Notes: a model not told the origin generated them from the letters alone. DNA of 64,000 nt from CADEED01 sp035765415 (GCA_035765415.1 DASTXR010000088.1:86429-150428); one strand, 5' to 3'; positions 7,600 to 15,892 are shown, counted from the first letter of the stretch. Program-made: numbers and translations.

Positions 7600-8610
7600 T
7601 CAGGCGCGGCGGGCGCCCGCACGGGGAAATCCGACCATGCGGCCGAGTTGCTCGTCCCAGAGCTTCATGCGCGCACAGGCCAGGCTCTCGCGCAGCCCCA
7701 TGCGCACGGTGGGCTGCAAAGCCGGCACCGACTCGTGCGCCGCGCGCAGATGGTAGTTAGGGATGCGCGGCGCCAGGTGGTGGATGTGGTGATAACCGAT
7801 GTTGCCGGTGATCCAGCGCAGCACGGCCGGCAGGTCGTAGAACGAGCTGCCGTCGACCGCGGCGGCGCGCGGGTCCCAGTCGCCGCGGCGCACCCAGTAA
7901 CTCTCTTCGAAGCTGTGCTGCACGTAGAACAGCCACACGCCGAACGCGCCCGCGATGGCGACCACCGGCAGGTGCACGCCCACGAGCACGCGCCAGTCGA
8001 GCGTCATGCACACCACGGCGCCGAGCGCGAACAGCGCGAGATTGTTGAGCGCCACGCTGCGCCATTCCTTCTTCCAGCTCCAGGGCATGCCGATGGGCAG
8101 CCGGTGTTTGGCCACGAACTGGTAGATAGGGCCGATGCCGAGCATGACGGGCATGCTGCGATAGAACCGGTAGCAGAAGCGCATCCAGCGCGAGCTGGCG
8201 CGGTATTCGGCCACGGTCAGCGTGCGGATGTCGCCGAGCTTGCGCTGGTCGAGGTTGCCGGAAGTGGCGTGGTGCACGCCGTGTGTCTTCTTCCAGTAGG
8301 CGAAGGGAAACAGCGTGATCAGCCCGAGGCTGGCGCCGAGCCAGTGGTTCGCGCGCGAGCTCGCGAAAAACGAGCCGTGGCTGCAGTCGTGCTGCAGGAT
8401 GAAGAGCCGCACGTAGAACGCCGCGGTGGGCAGCGCCAGCAGCATCGTCCAGAGATAATTCGCGCCGGCGACCACCGTCCACGCCATACATGCCCAGAGG
8501 ACCACGAACGGCAGCAGCGTGTTGCCGAGTTGCCAGAGTGCGCGGGGAGTGGAGGAAGTTGCGAAACGCGCGAGCGACTCGCGTTGCTCGCGGGGAATGC
8601 CAGATGTCAT
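7600..8610 (-). CDS. Membrane fatty acid desaturase (delta-12/omega-type)
   Basis: Di-iron membrane enzyme that introduces a cis double bond into acyl chains of membrane lipids. The 336-residue protein has three histidine boxes: HDCSH (74-78), HGVHH (110-114) and HHIHH (274-278), plus QHSFEESYW before the third box, which is typical of the delta-12/omega desaturase group. Hydrophobic segments flank the first two boxes and precede the third. ATG 8610 was chosen because the open frame continues far upstream into the divergent neighbour's leader; GGAGG lies about 14 bases upstream, a long spacing. Which bond it introduces cannot be read from sequence. It is divergent from a 2OG oxygenase. Confidence 0.9.
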   Translation of the reverse strand: MTSGIPREQRESLARFATSSTPRALWQLGNTLLPFVVLWACMAWTVVAGANYLWTMLLALPTAAFYVRLFILQHDCSHGSFFASSRANHWLGASLGLITLFPFAYWKKTHGVHHATSGNLDQRKLGDIRTLTVAEYRASSRWMRFCYRFYRSMPVMLGIGPIYQFVAKHRLPIGMPWSWKKEWRSVALNNLALFALGAVVCMTLDWRVLVGVHLPVVAIAGAFGVWLFYVQHSFEESYWVRRGDWDPRAAAVDGSSFYDLPAVLRWITGNIGYHHIHHLAPRIPNYHLRAAHESVPALQPTVRMGLRESLACARMKLWDEQLGRMVGFPRAGARRA

Positions 8611-8692
8611 GGCTGATTCTGCGCCCTCCGGGCCGTGAAGTTCAGCAAGTTTCGGAGTGCGATGTGCGGTACCGCTCATAGAGAATGACCGC

Positions 8693-9433
8693 ATGACCAA
8701 ACCGGCAATGCAGGCACTCCAATCGGGTTTTGTTGCGGAGCGCGTGAATGTTCTCGACTGGCCGGAGATCACAGCGGCGCTGGATGAGCGCGGCAGCGCC
8801 ATCGTCGAACGAGTCTTGAGCGCGCACGAGTGTCGCGCGCTGGCCACGATGTACTCGAACGATGACGCCTTTCGCAGCCGCGTCGTGATGGCGCGCCACG
8901 GTTTTGGCCGCGGTGAGTACCGCTACTTCGCTTATCCATTGCCGCCGGTCGTTGCTGCCCTGCGCGAAGCGTTTTATCCAGCACTTTCAACCATCGCCAA
9001 CGCCTGGAACGAACGCCTGGGAGAGGAAACCCGCTTTCCAGTCACACACGGTGGGTTCCTGTCGCGATGTCACGCCGCGGGACAGGTGAAGCCGACGCCG
9101 CTGCTGTTGCGATATGGACCCGGCGACTACAACTGTCTTCACCAGGATCTGTACGGCCAACACGTGTTCCCGTTGCAGCTCGCGATCCTGCTCTCGGACC
9201 CGGGCGAGGATTTTTCAGGCGGCGAGTTTGTGCTCGCCGAGCAACGGCCGCGACGGCAGACGCGCGTCGAGGTGTGTCCGCTGCGGCGCGGTGACGCGAT
9301 CATCTTCGCCGTGCATCACCGTCCCGCACAGGGGACGCGTGGCGCGTATCGCGTCATCCTGCGGCATGGTGTCAGCGAGGTTCGCCGCGGACAGCGGCAC
9401 ACGCTGGGCATCATTTTTCACGACGCGCTCTGA
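8693..9433 (+). CDS. 2-oxoglutarate/Fe(II)-dependent oxygenase
   Basis: 246 residues with a double-stranded beta-helix core typical of prolyl-4-hydroxylase-like oxygenases. Iron ligands are probably His150 and Asp152 in CLHQDLYGQHVFPLQ and His225 in ILRHGVS; the Arg in VRRGQRHTLGIIFHDA would bind 2-oxoglutarate. It resembles the uncharacterised bacterial family often labelled COG3826, so the substrate is unknown. ATG 8693 follows a weak GAGAAT; an in-frame GTG 36 bases earlier would overlap the divergent promoter region. Its last 16 bases overlap the end of the convergent zinc-domain gene. Confidence 0.87.
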   Translation: MTKPAMQALQSGFVAERVNVLDWPEITAALDERGSAIVERVLSAHECRALATMYSNDDAFRSRVVMARHGFGRGEYRYFAYPLPPVVAALREAFYPALSTIANAWNERLGEETRFPVTHGGFLSRCHAAGQVKPTPLLLRYGPGDYNCLHQDLYGQHVFPLQLAILLSDPGEDFSGGEFVLAEQRPRRQTRVEVCPLRRGDAIIFAVHHRPAQGTRGAYRVILRHGVSEVRRGQRHTLGIIFHDAL

Positions 9434-9693
9434 GTTCTCTTCCACCGCGCGTAGGCTTCCGGCATGCACACCGCGCAGGGCCTGTAACCCGCGGCGCGCG
9501 CGACGGTTTCGTCGATGAAGAAAACGCGTTGCGTCACGTAGCCGCGGCGCGCGATGGCCTGCAGCGCGGCGCGGCAATCGAGGCGGCCATAGATTTTGGT
9601 CTTGCGATGTCCGCCGAGCGTTCCAGGGACCTCGCTGACATACCCGGCGCCATCGGCGCCGATCAGATCCCAGGTGCTGGGTGAGTTGATCAG
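9418..9693 (-). CDS. Small Ada-type zinc-domain protein without the acceptor Cys; apparent CTG start
   Basis: About 91 residues resembling the N-terminal metal-binding domain of the Ada methylation-response protein. GHRKTKIYGRLDC aligns with the first cysteine pair and AAGYRPCAVCMPEAYARWK with the second. Cys40, Cys73 and Cys76 match three zinc ligands, but the position of the methyl-accepting Cys (Ada Cys38) is Gly36. No ATG, GTG or TTG lies between the upstream gene and the conserved core. The only placement giving the expected N-terminus is CTG at 9693, whose CTGA overlaps the upstream TGA as an ATGA coupling would. The start is inferred; the domain call is stronger. It could bind alkylated DNA without transferring methyl groups. 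Confidence 0.7.
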   Translation of the reverse strand: MINSPSTWDLIGADGAGYVSEVPGTLGGHRKTKIYGRLDCRAALQAIARRGYVTQRVFFIDETVARAAGYRPCAVCMPEAYARWKRTQSAS

Positions 9694-10178
9694 CTCGGGT
9701 TCTCGCGCTTGGGAGAGACGTACATGCTGATGACGGCACGCACGACTTCCTTGCCGGCAGTGTCCGTGACGGTGACGGGCACGGCGACATTCTCGGGGCC
9801 GGCCCATTCGGTCTTGTCGAGCCGCGCGGTGGCGACCACATCGGATTCCGCTTTCGCCAGGTACTCGATGGTCATGCCACGCGGAATCCAGCGCATGCCC
9901 ACCGGAATGGTGACTTCGGTGCACAAACCCGCCGCGAGCTCGCACAGGTTTCCCATGGCGAGCGCATGCACGGTGCCGATGTGGTTTTCGACGGCGCGGC
10001 GCTTCTTCATGGTGACGCGGCACAACTTCGGTTCGAGATCGAGGAACTTCGGCCGGATGGTGCCGAAGTAGGGCGCGCGCTTCGACACTGCACGCGCAAA
10101 CAACCATCGCCCGAATGCGGAACTCCGTGCGCGCGCCCATGCTCGAAGCGTGGGCCCTGCGGTGGTGGTGTTGGTCAT
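9690..10178 (-). CDS. DUF4442 hotdog-fold thioesterase-like protein
   Basis: 162 residues of the DUF4442 type (hotdog fold, related to acyl-CoA thioesterases). Landmarks are NHIGTVHALAMGNLCELAAGL, the PVGMRWIPRGMTIEYLAKA segment and a final strand pair around DKTEWAGPENVAVPVTVTD. Family members usually run 150-165 residues, which supports ATG 10178; upstream ATGs at 10193 and 10235 are possible, and none has a good ribosome-binding site. The stop overlaps the CTG start of the Ada-like gene. It is divergent from atl with about 135 bases between. The substrate is unknown. Confidence 0.83.
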   Translation of the reverse strand: MTNTTTAGPTLRAWARARSSAFGRWLFARAVSKRAPYFGTIRPKFLDLEPKLCRVTMKKRRAVENHIGTVHALAMGNLCELAAGLCTEVTIPVGMRWIPRGMTIEYLAKAESDVVATARLDKTEWAGPENVAVPVTVTDTAGKEVVRAVISMYVSPKRENPS

Positions 10179-10313
10179 GGTCAACCAGTCCATCTGTGGA
10201 CGTGGGGCTTGCGCGTCGGTTGCTACTCGGGCCATCGCGTGATCGAATCTTGTCGCCGCGGGGCTTGGACTGTAATCGCAGCGCAGCGCCGGTCGCAATC
10301 TGTATAGAGTGGA

Positions 10314-10670
10314 ATGAAAGAAAAACCGACAGATTCGGTCGAAGCGCGCGCGGCCTCGATTCGCAAAGCAGTGCGCGCCATCAAGCGCGGCACATTCGCG
10401 AGTTATGGCGAAGTCGCGCGCCGCGCGGGGCTGCCGGGGCGGGCGCGCCTGGTGGGCCAGGTGCTACGCGAGTCTGACGATGCACGACTGCCCTGGCATC
10501 GCGTCACCGGTGCGGGCGGCCGCATCGCTTTTCCCGAAGGCTCGAGCAACGCCCGCAAACAGTTGCGATTGCTCGCGCGCGAAGGTGTGAAGATTCGCGG
10601 CAATCGCGCGCTGGCGGCGCCCACGGCCGGCGGCAGGCGCAGTCTCGATGCATTGCTCTGGAAAATCTGA
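10314..10670 (+). CDS. atl: Alkyltransferase-like protein (ATL), MGMT fold without catalytic Cys
   Basis: 118 residues with the MGMT/Ada C-terminal DNA-binding fold: IKRGTFASYGEVARRAGLPG (helix-turn-helix with Tyr31) and the active-site loop PWHRV (60-64), where Trp61 replaces the alkyl-accepting Cys of PCHRV. ATL proteins bind O6-alkylguanine, flip it and hand the lesion to nucleotide excision repair without repairing it themselves. The C-terminus AFPEGSSNARKQLRLLAREGV matches the family. It is followed 7 bases later by an alpha/beta hydrolase, and divergent from the DUF4442/Ada-zinc-domain pair. Confidence 0.92.
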   Translation: MKEKPTDSVEARAASIRKAVRAIKRGTFASYGEVARRAGLPGRARLVGQVLRESDDARLPWHRVTGAGGRIAFPEGSSNARKQLRLLAREGVKIRGNRALAAPTAGGRRSLDALLWKI

Positions 10671-10677
10671 GGAACCC

Positions 10678-11199
10678 ATGACTGAACGCTACGTCGTTTT
10701 CTCCCATGGCAAGGACGCCGGGCCGTGGGGCGTGAAGATCACCGCGCTCGCCGGCAATGCGCGCAGCGAGGGTTATGAAGTGGAGTCGGTGGACTACCGC
10801 GGCATCGACGACCCGCGTGAACGGGTCAACAAACTGGTGGAGTTCTGCAAGGAGCTCAAGGGCGACCTGGTGCTCTGCGGCTCGAGCCTCGGCGGTTATG
10901 TGTCGGTGGCGGCGGCATCGCTGCTGCATGCGCGCGGCGTGTTCCTCATGGCGCCGGCCCTGACCATGCCCGGACTGCCGCCGCTTCGCGAAAAGCTGCT
11001 CGACTGCCCCACCACCATCGTCCATGGCTGGAAAGACACCGTGGTGCCGGTGGAGCAGAGCATCGAGTTCGCGCGCCGCCATGGCTGCGCGCTGCACATC
11101 CTCAACAGCGATCATCGGCTGCAGGATGAGGTGCGCTTCCTCAAGTACCTGTTCGAGTACTTCCTGATCTCGCTCGACCTGCCGCCGGATGTGAGCTGA
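10678..11199 (+). CDS. Small alpha/beta hydrolase (YfiP/YqiA-like size class)
   Basis: 173 residues of a compact alpha/beta hydrolase. The nucleophile elbow is GSSLGGYVS, the acid is probably the Asp in HGWKDTVVP, and the His is in NSDHRLQDE. The N-terminus VVFSHGKDAGPWGVKI forms the oxyanion region. There is no lid insertion or signal peptide, so it should be cytosolic. AGGAA precedes ATG 10678. It likely shares a transcript with atl (7-base gap); the substrate cannot be inferred. Confidence 0.85.
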   Translation: MTERYVVFSHGKDAGPWGVKITALAGNARSEGYEVESVDYRGIDDPRERVNKLVEFCKELKGDLVLCGSSLGGYVSVAAASLLHARGVFLMAPALTMPGLPPLREKLLDCPTTIVHGWKDTVVPVEQSIEFARRHGCALHILNSDHRLQDEVRFLKYLFEYFLISLDLPPDVS

Positions 11200-11210
11200 C
11201 TGCCACGCTC

Positions 11211-11762
11211 ATGGATGAGTTGTCGCTACTGATTCAGCGTGCGCACGCGGGTGACGAAGCCGCGCGCGAGCGGCTGTTCGCGGTCGCCTACGAAGACCTG
11301 CGCAGCCAGGCGCGCCGGCAGTTGCGCGGCGGCGGGCGAAACACGCTGCTGAACACCACGGTGCTGTTGCACGAGAGCTTTCTGCGGTTCCAGCGCGCGG
11401 GCAAGCTGGCCGGTGCAGAACGCGGGCACTTCTTCGCGTATGCCGCGCGCGTCATGCGTTCGGTCATCGTCGACTTCGCGCGTCAGCGCCAGGCGGAGCG
11501 CCGCGGTGGCGATGCCGTTCACGTTCCGCTCGACGCGCAGTTTGCCGAAAACCTGCGCGCCGGCGAGGACGAAGTCATCCAGATCAATGAAGCCATCGAG
11601 GCGTTGCAGGCCGAAGACCCGCGCCTGGTGCAGGTGGTGGAGATGCGCTATTTCGCAGGCATGACCGAGCAGGAGATCGCCGTCGTACTGGGCGTCACCG
11701 ACCGCACCGTAAGGCGCGACTGGGAGAAGGCGCGGCTGTTGCTGGCGGCCATGTTGCGCTGA
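11211..11762 (+). CDS. ECF-type RNA polymerase sigma factor (TIGR02999-like)
   Basis: 183 residues with the two ECF regions. Region 2 includes HFFAYAARVMRSVIVDFARQR. Region 4 ends with EQEIAVVLGVTDRTVRRDWEKAR, a helix-turn-helix that would read the -35 element. The NTTVLLHESFLRFQR block is characteristic of the ECF group usually paired with Ser/Thr kinases rather than an anti-sigma factor. The kinase-TPR gene starts 39 bases downstream, which fits that pairing and suggests kinase-controlled sigma activity. No anti-sigma gene is adjacent. An unusually wordy -35/-10 motif for its regulon cannot be recognised here. Confidence 0.92.
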   Translation: MDELSLLIQRAHAGDEAARERLFAVAYEDLRSQARRQLRGGGRNTLLNTTVLLHESFLRFQRAGKLAGAERGHFFAYAARVMRSVIVDFARQRQAERRGGDAVHVPLDAQFAENLRAGEDEVIQINEAIEALQAEDPRLVQVVEMRYFAGMTEQEIAVVLGVTDRTVRRDWEKARLLLAAMLR

Positions 11763-11801
11763 ATGTCCGGATCGGGCGCGCCACTACGTCTGTAGAAAAC
11801 G

Positions 11802-14468
11802 ATGCCGATAACCGCCACCGACTGGAAACGACTCAGCCCGCTGCTCGACGCGGCGCTCGATCTGGCGCCCGCGGAGCGCGCAGCGTGGCTCGCGAGCCTG
11901 CCGGCCGAACATGCCGATCTCCGGGAGTCGCTCGCCGAGCTCCTGACCAGGCCGGTGGAAACCGGTGATTTCCTGAATCGCCTGCCGGAATTCAGCGGCT
12001 CGCCCGCGGCGCTCGCGCTCGGGCCCGACTCTGTCGTCGGGCCCTATCGGCTGCTGCGCGAGCTGGGTCACGGCGGCACCTCGTCGGTGTGGCTGGCGGA
12101 ACGGGTCGATGGTTCCATCAAGCGCAGCGTGGCGCTCAAGTTGCCCCATCTCGGGCTCGTCGACCGCGGCATAGAGCAGCGCATCGCGCGTGAAACCGAA
12201 ATCCTCGCGTCGCTCGAGCACCCGCACATCGCGCGCCTGTACGACGCGGGCATCGACGAACGCGGTCGTCCCTATCTCGCGCTCGAATACGTCGCCGGAG
12301 TCCCGCCGGATGAGTACTGCCGCGCAGAGCGGCTTTCCTTGCGCGACAAGCTGGCGTTGTTCCTCAACATTCTGCGCGCAGTCGCCTTCGCGCATGCGCG
12401 GCTCATCGTTCATCGCGACCTCAAGCCCAACAACATCCTGATCGCCGCCGGTTGCGACGTCCGCTTGCTCGACTTCGGCATAGCGCGGCTGCTGCAGCCG
12501 GACACCAGCGTGCGCACACACGCCACCCATCACACGATAGTCGGCGCTGCCGCGCTCACGCCCGCATACGCCGCGCCCGAACAGTTCGCCGGCCAGACCG
12601 TGACTGTCGCCACGGATGTCTATTCTCTCGGTGTGATCCTGTTCGAGCTTCTCACGGGCGCCAGCCCATATGCGCCGAAGGGGCGCTCGCTCGGTGACTA
12701 CGAACATGAGGTGCGGTACGTCGAGCCGCCGCTCATGAGCCGCACGGCGCGTCCCGCCGAGGCGGGCGCGTTGCGCGGCGACCTCGACGCAATCGTCGCG
12801 CGGGCGCTCGAGAAAAAGCCGGAGGACCGCTACCCGTCGGTGGAGGCGTTTGCCACCGACATCGAGAGGCATCTCGCAGCGCAGCCCATCGCCGCACGGG
12901 CGCGTTCGTTCGGCTACGTCGCTCGGAAATTCGTACGGCGAAACCTGCTGCCGCTCGGGATTGCGGCCGCAACCGTCACGGTTCTCGCCGTCAGCCTCGG
13001 CGTGGCGGCGTGGCAGTGGCGCGACGCGGAGCGTCAGCGCGCCATGGCCGTGGATCGGCTCGCGAATTCGGATGCCGCGGCCACTTTCACCTCCACCGTG
13101 CTCATCGAAGGCATGCAGCCCGGCGAATCGCTCACGTTCGAGCAGCTGATCGCGCGAAGCGAAGAGATCGCCCGGCAGACCGGCCGCAACGACGTGCGCT
13201 CGCGGATCTTCGCCTCGCGGTTTCTTTCCGACTGGTATCGCGCCAACGGCATGAGCCGCCGCGCTGAACAAGTGCTCACGCGCACCATCGATTCGCTGCC
13301 CGCGGATTCGCAACATCTCGGTTCCACGTTGCGCTGTTCGCGCGCCTATACATGGCTTCAGCTCGGCCGCCACGATGAGGCGATCGAGGCGGTCACGCGC
13401 GAGATCGCGCTCAACGATGACGATCCGGCGGTGGCCGCGGAATGCATGCTCATACGCTCGTGGATCGCCGCCAACAGTGGCGATTCGCACAACGCTCTCG
13501 ATTTCGCGCAGCGCGCGATGACGCGTTACGAGGAAGCCGGCGTCGAATCCGTCTTCACGCGCTCGGAGCTGTTGCAGGCGCTCGGCAGCGCCCACGCGCT
13601 TCGCGATGAGTTTGCGGCGGCCCACGAGAAATTTCGCGAGGCGCTCGGGCTGTTGAACGATTCGGGCCGCGGCCACAGCCGCGCCGCTGCGAAAGTGCAT
13701 GACGACTGGGCCAGCATCTGGATGAACGCGGGCAATCCGCGGCGCGCACTCGAGGAGATCGACATTGCGTGGCAGATAACGCGCGAGCTGTCTCCCGGGT
13801 CGCTGCCCACGGATAACCGCATCGGGCGGCGCGCGCGGATTCTCGGCCACCTCGCGCAGTTCGAGGCGGCCGAATCCCAGTGGACCGAGGCGCTCGATCT
13901 CGCACGCGAGCGTGGAAATCTGCCCAATATCGCCGCGGCGTTCATCGGCCAGGCGGAAATCGCCACGCTCAAGGGAGAGCTCGAGGAAGCGCAGGCGCAG
14001 TTGCATCGGGCGGCAGTTGCGCTGCGCGAGAGTGCGTTGTCGGCCAATCACGTGCTGAACACGCGCTTCGCGCTCACCAACGCTGCGCTGCTCGCCGCGC
14101 GCGGCAATTCGCGCGGCGCCACGGCCGAACTGGGCCGAGCGCTCGCCCAGTATCAGGCGCAGGACTGTTGCCGGGCGCACATGGCGCTGACGCTGGCGAT
14201 GCGTGGCGAGGTCGCGCTGCGCGAGGGCCGTATCTCCGACGCGATGACCGACACACGCGCTGCCCGCGAACTTGCGCCGCAGATTACCGATGAATCGTTC
14301 TCGCGCTTCACGGGCCGCGCATGGTTCGTGACCGGCCTCGTCTACGAAGCGAAAGGGCGGCGGCGCGAGGCGCGCGACGCGTTCGCCACCGCGGCGATGC
14401 AGTTCGCCGGCGCCCTGGGTGAGACCCATCCCGACACACTGCTGGCGCGCGCGGCGCTGGCGCGTTAA
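11802..14468 (+). CDS. Transmembrane Ser/Thr protein kinase with TPR-like C-terminal domain
   Basis: 888 residues. The Hanks-type kinase domain spans about residues 68-355: glycine loop LGHGGTSSV, catalytic Lys near residue 114 (VALK), HRDLKPNN with Asp206, DFGIARLL, and APEQF. A single membrane segment follows at about 383-405 (LLPLGIAAATVTVLAVSLG), then roughly 480 residues of helical repeats resembling TPRs (AWLQLGRHDEAIEAVTREIAL, LARGNSRGATAELGRAL). All kinase motifs are intact, so it should be active. Kinase in the cytoplasm and repeats outside the membrane is the usual layout. It sits beside an ECF sigma gene, implying signalling to that sigma factor. Confidence 0.93.
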   Translation: MPITATDWKRLSPLLDAALDLAPAERAAWLASLPAEHADLRESLAELLTRPVETGDFLNRLPEFSGSPAALALGPDSVVGPYRLLRELGHGGTSSVWLAERVDGSIKRSVALKLPHLGLVDRGIEQRIARETEILASLEHPHIARLYDAGIDERGRPYLALEYVAGVPPDEYCRAERLSLRDKLALFLNILRAVAFAHARLIVHRDLKPNNILIAAGCDVRLLDFGIARLLQPDTSVRTHATHHTIVGAAALTPAYAAPEQFAGQTVTVATDVYSLGVILFELLTGASPYAPKGRSLGDYEHEVRYVEPPLMSRTARPAEAGALRGDLDAIVARALEKKPEDRYPSVEAFATDIERHLAAQPIAARARSFGYVARKFVRRNLLPLGIAAATVTVLAVSLGVAAWQWRDAERQRAMAVDRLANSDAAATFTSTVLIEGMQPGESLTFEQLIARSEEIARQTGRNDVRSRIFASRFLSDWYRANGMSRRAEQVLTRTIDSLPADSQHLGSTLRCSRAYTWLQLGRHDEAIEAVTREIALNDDDPAVAAECMLIRSWIAANSGDSHNALDFAQRAMTRYEEAGVESVFTRSELLQALGSAHALRDEFAAAHEKFREALGLLNDSGRGHSRAAAKVHDDWASIWMNAGNPRRALEEIDIAWQITRELSPGSLPTDNRIGRRARILGHLAQFEAAESQWTEALDLARERGNLPNIAAAFIGQAEIATLKGELEEAQAQLHRAAVALRESALSANHVLNTRFALTNAALLAARGNSRGATAELGRALAQYQAQDCCRAHMALTLAMRGEVALREGRISDAMTDTRAARELAPQITDESFSRFTGRAWFVTGLVYEAKGRRREARDAFATAAMQFAGALGETHPDTLLARAALAR

Positions 14469-14513
14469 TGGGGGCAGCCCCCGTTTCCTGGAAATGGGGT
14501 CTGACCCCATTTC
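14469..14513 (+). repeat. Dispersed GGGGGCAGCCCCC repeat, copy after the kinase gene
   Basis: Starts at the kinase stop codon: the TGGGGGCAGCCCCC palindrome, then GTTTCCTGGAAATGG, then GGGTCTGACCCCATTTC, which contains a second hairpin (GGGGTCTGACCCC). This copy has the palindrome of the 15.9 and 26.5 kb copies but a different tail. The 64 bases that follow up to the next gene hold nothing else I can identify. Confidence 0.65.
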
Positions 14514-14577
14514 GTGTCCGCTTTTCCGGCGCTCCCGCGTCCGTTCTCCTTGTGACTCTTCATGAATGGGAGAAATG

Positions 14578-15315
14578 ATGAAGGCCGTGATGCGAGAGCT
14601 GGCGCAAGCCAGGCGACAATATTCCAGGCTGCCGTTGTTCGAATTCCTGCGCACGGAATCCATTCCGCCGCGCGACCGGCTGGCGTTCTACCCGTGCATG
14701 GCGCCGTTCATCCTGGCGTTCTCCGATCTGAACCGATTCGTGCTGCGCGACGAGGAATCCAGGGATCCGCACCAGTTTCTGATCAACGAGCACACTTACG
14801 AGGACGATCACCACTGGCCCTGGTATCTCGAAGACTTCACCAAACTCGGCTTCGACCGCACGACCAGCGTCTCGCACACGCTGCGCTCGTACATGAAGGA
14901 CGACGCGAAGACCAACCGCATGCTCGGTTCGCGGCTCGCGCAACTCCTCGTTGGCACCACGGCCATCGAGAAGCTCGTCATCGTCGAAGCCATCGAGGAA
15001 ACCGGCAATGTGCTCTTCGGTCTCACGGCGAAGATCGCCGCGCGCATCCACGCCGACGGCGGGCCCGAGCTCAAGTACCTGGGGCAGTTCCATTTCAGCC
15101 GCGAGACCGGGCATGCGATGCACGGCCACGATCATCGCGTGCTCGAGGAGATCGCGCTCACCGGGCCGGAACGCACACGCTGCCTCGACCTGGCGTTCCG
15201 CGTGTTCGACATGTTCGCCGACTGGAGCATGGAACTACTGGCCTATGCGAAGAACTCACTCGCGCATCGCACCGTCCCACACGTCGTACACACCGCGCGC
15301 CTCGGCGCGCAGTAG
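14578..15315 (+). CDS. Haem-oxygenase-like fold protein, possible di-iron oxidase
   Basis: 245 residues, all-helical by composition. It has clusters of acidic and His residues at the spacing seen in haem-oxygenase-like di-iron enzymes: NEHTYEDDHHWPWYLEDF (about 68-85), EAIEETGNVLFG (about 136-147) and FHFSRETGHAMHGHDH (about 167-182). The repeated E/H pairs could bind iron, but I cannot confirm the ligand set. ATG 14578 is preferred because GGGAG lies 5 bases upstream; ATGs at 14566 and 14575 are in frame. A secreted NTF2-like gene follows after 9 bases. The activity is unknown; an enzyme acting on fatty acids or amines is a guess. Confidence 0.65.
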   Translation: MKAVMRELAQARRQYSRLPLFEFLRTESIPPRDRLAFYPCMAPFILAFSDLNRFVLRDEESRDPHQFLINEHTYEDDHHWPWYLEDFTKLGFDRTTSVSHTLRSYMKDDAKTNRMLGSRLAQLLVGTTAIEKLVIVEAIEETGNVLFGLTAKIAARIHADGGPELKYLGQFHFSRETGHAMHGHDHRVLEEIALTGPERTRCLDLAFRVFDMFADWSMELLAYAKNSLAHRTVPHVVHTARLGAQ

Positions 15316-15324
15316 GGGGAAATC

Positions 15325-15786
15325 ATGAGATCGATTCGCACACTTCTCGCGCCGCTTGCGCTGGCGGCAGCGCTTGTTTCGCAGGCCTCCGCAGCGAAGG
15401 ACGATCCCGCCAAGGTCGTCGCCGCGCTCGACACCGAATACCAGCTTGCCGTCGAGCGCAACGACTGGAAGGTGATGGATCGAATCCTGCATCCGGACTT
15501 CATGCTGGTGCTCGGCGACGGCAAGGTCTACTCGCGCGCCGAGTTGATCGAATCGGCGCGCGACAAGCACATCGAATACGAGAAGCAGGTGGAGATGCCC
15601 GGCACGCAGACGGTGCGCCTGTTCGGGCCGGACACCGCGATCGTCACCGCGCTGCTCTGGCTCAAGGGCACTCGCAAGAAAGACCAGGGCACCTTCGAGT
15701 ACAAGCTCTGGTTCAGCGACACCTACGTGCGCACGAAAGGCGGGTGGGCTTACGCGTTCGGGCAGGCGTCGCTGCGGTTGCCGTAG
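15325..15786 (+). CDS. Secreted NTF2/SnoaL-like (DUF4440-type) protein
   Basis: 153 residues with a clear signal peptide (cleavage near ASA-AKDD) and one cone-shaped NTF2-like domain: AALDTEYQLAVERNDWKVMD, ILHPDFMLVLGDGKVYSRAEL, and closing strands FEYKLWFSDTYVRTKGGW. Such domains bind small molecules or act as simple enzymes; no catalytic pair is certain here. It is probably co-transcribed with the haem-oxygenase-like gene (9-base gap, GGGGGAAATC before the ATG). Confidence 0.8.
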   Translation: MRSIRTLLAPLALAAALVSQASAAKDDPAKVVAALDTEYQLAVERNDWKVMDRILHPDFMLVLGDGKVYSRAELIESARDKHIEYEKQVEMPGTQTVRLFGPDTAIVTALLWLKGTRKKDQGTFEYKLWFSDTYVRTKGGWAYAFGQASLRLP

Positions 15787-15830
15787 TCCGTCGCGCCGAC
15801 TGTAGATGTGCGCCTCAGCGAGCGGCTCTC

Positions 15831-15866
15831 GCACGGGAGTCCACCCCTCCCTCTCGGCTCCCGTGC
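15831..15866. terminator. Hairpin between convergent genes
   Basis: Perfect 9-bp stem GCACGGGAG / CTCCCGTGC with an 18-base loop, lying between the NTF2-like gene and the SDR stop. No T-run follows, so intrinsic termination is only plausible; it could instead block transcript extension from either side. Confidence 0.4.
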
Positions 15867-15892
15867 GCGTGCGCTTGCTGGGGCGCAGCTGA

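Noticed and set aside
11784..14663. 959-codon minus-strand open frame opposite the kinase gene
   Set aside because: It is antisense to an intact kinase with all catalytic motifs, has low-complexity Arg/Ala composition and no recognisable domain.
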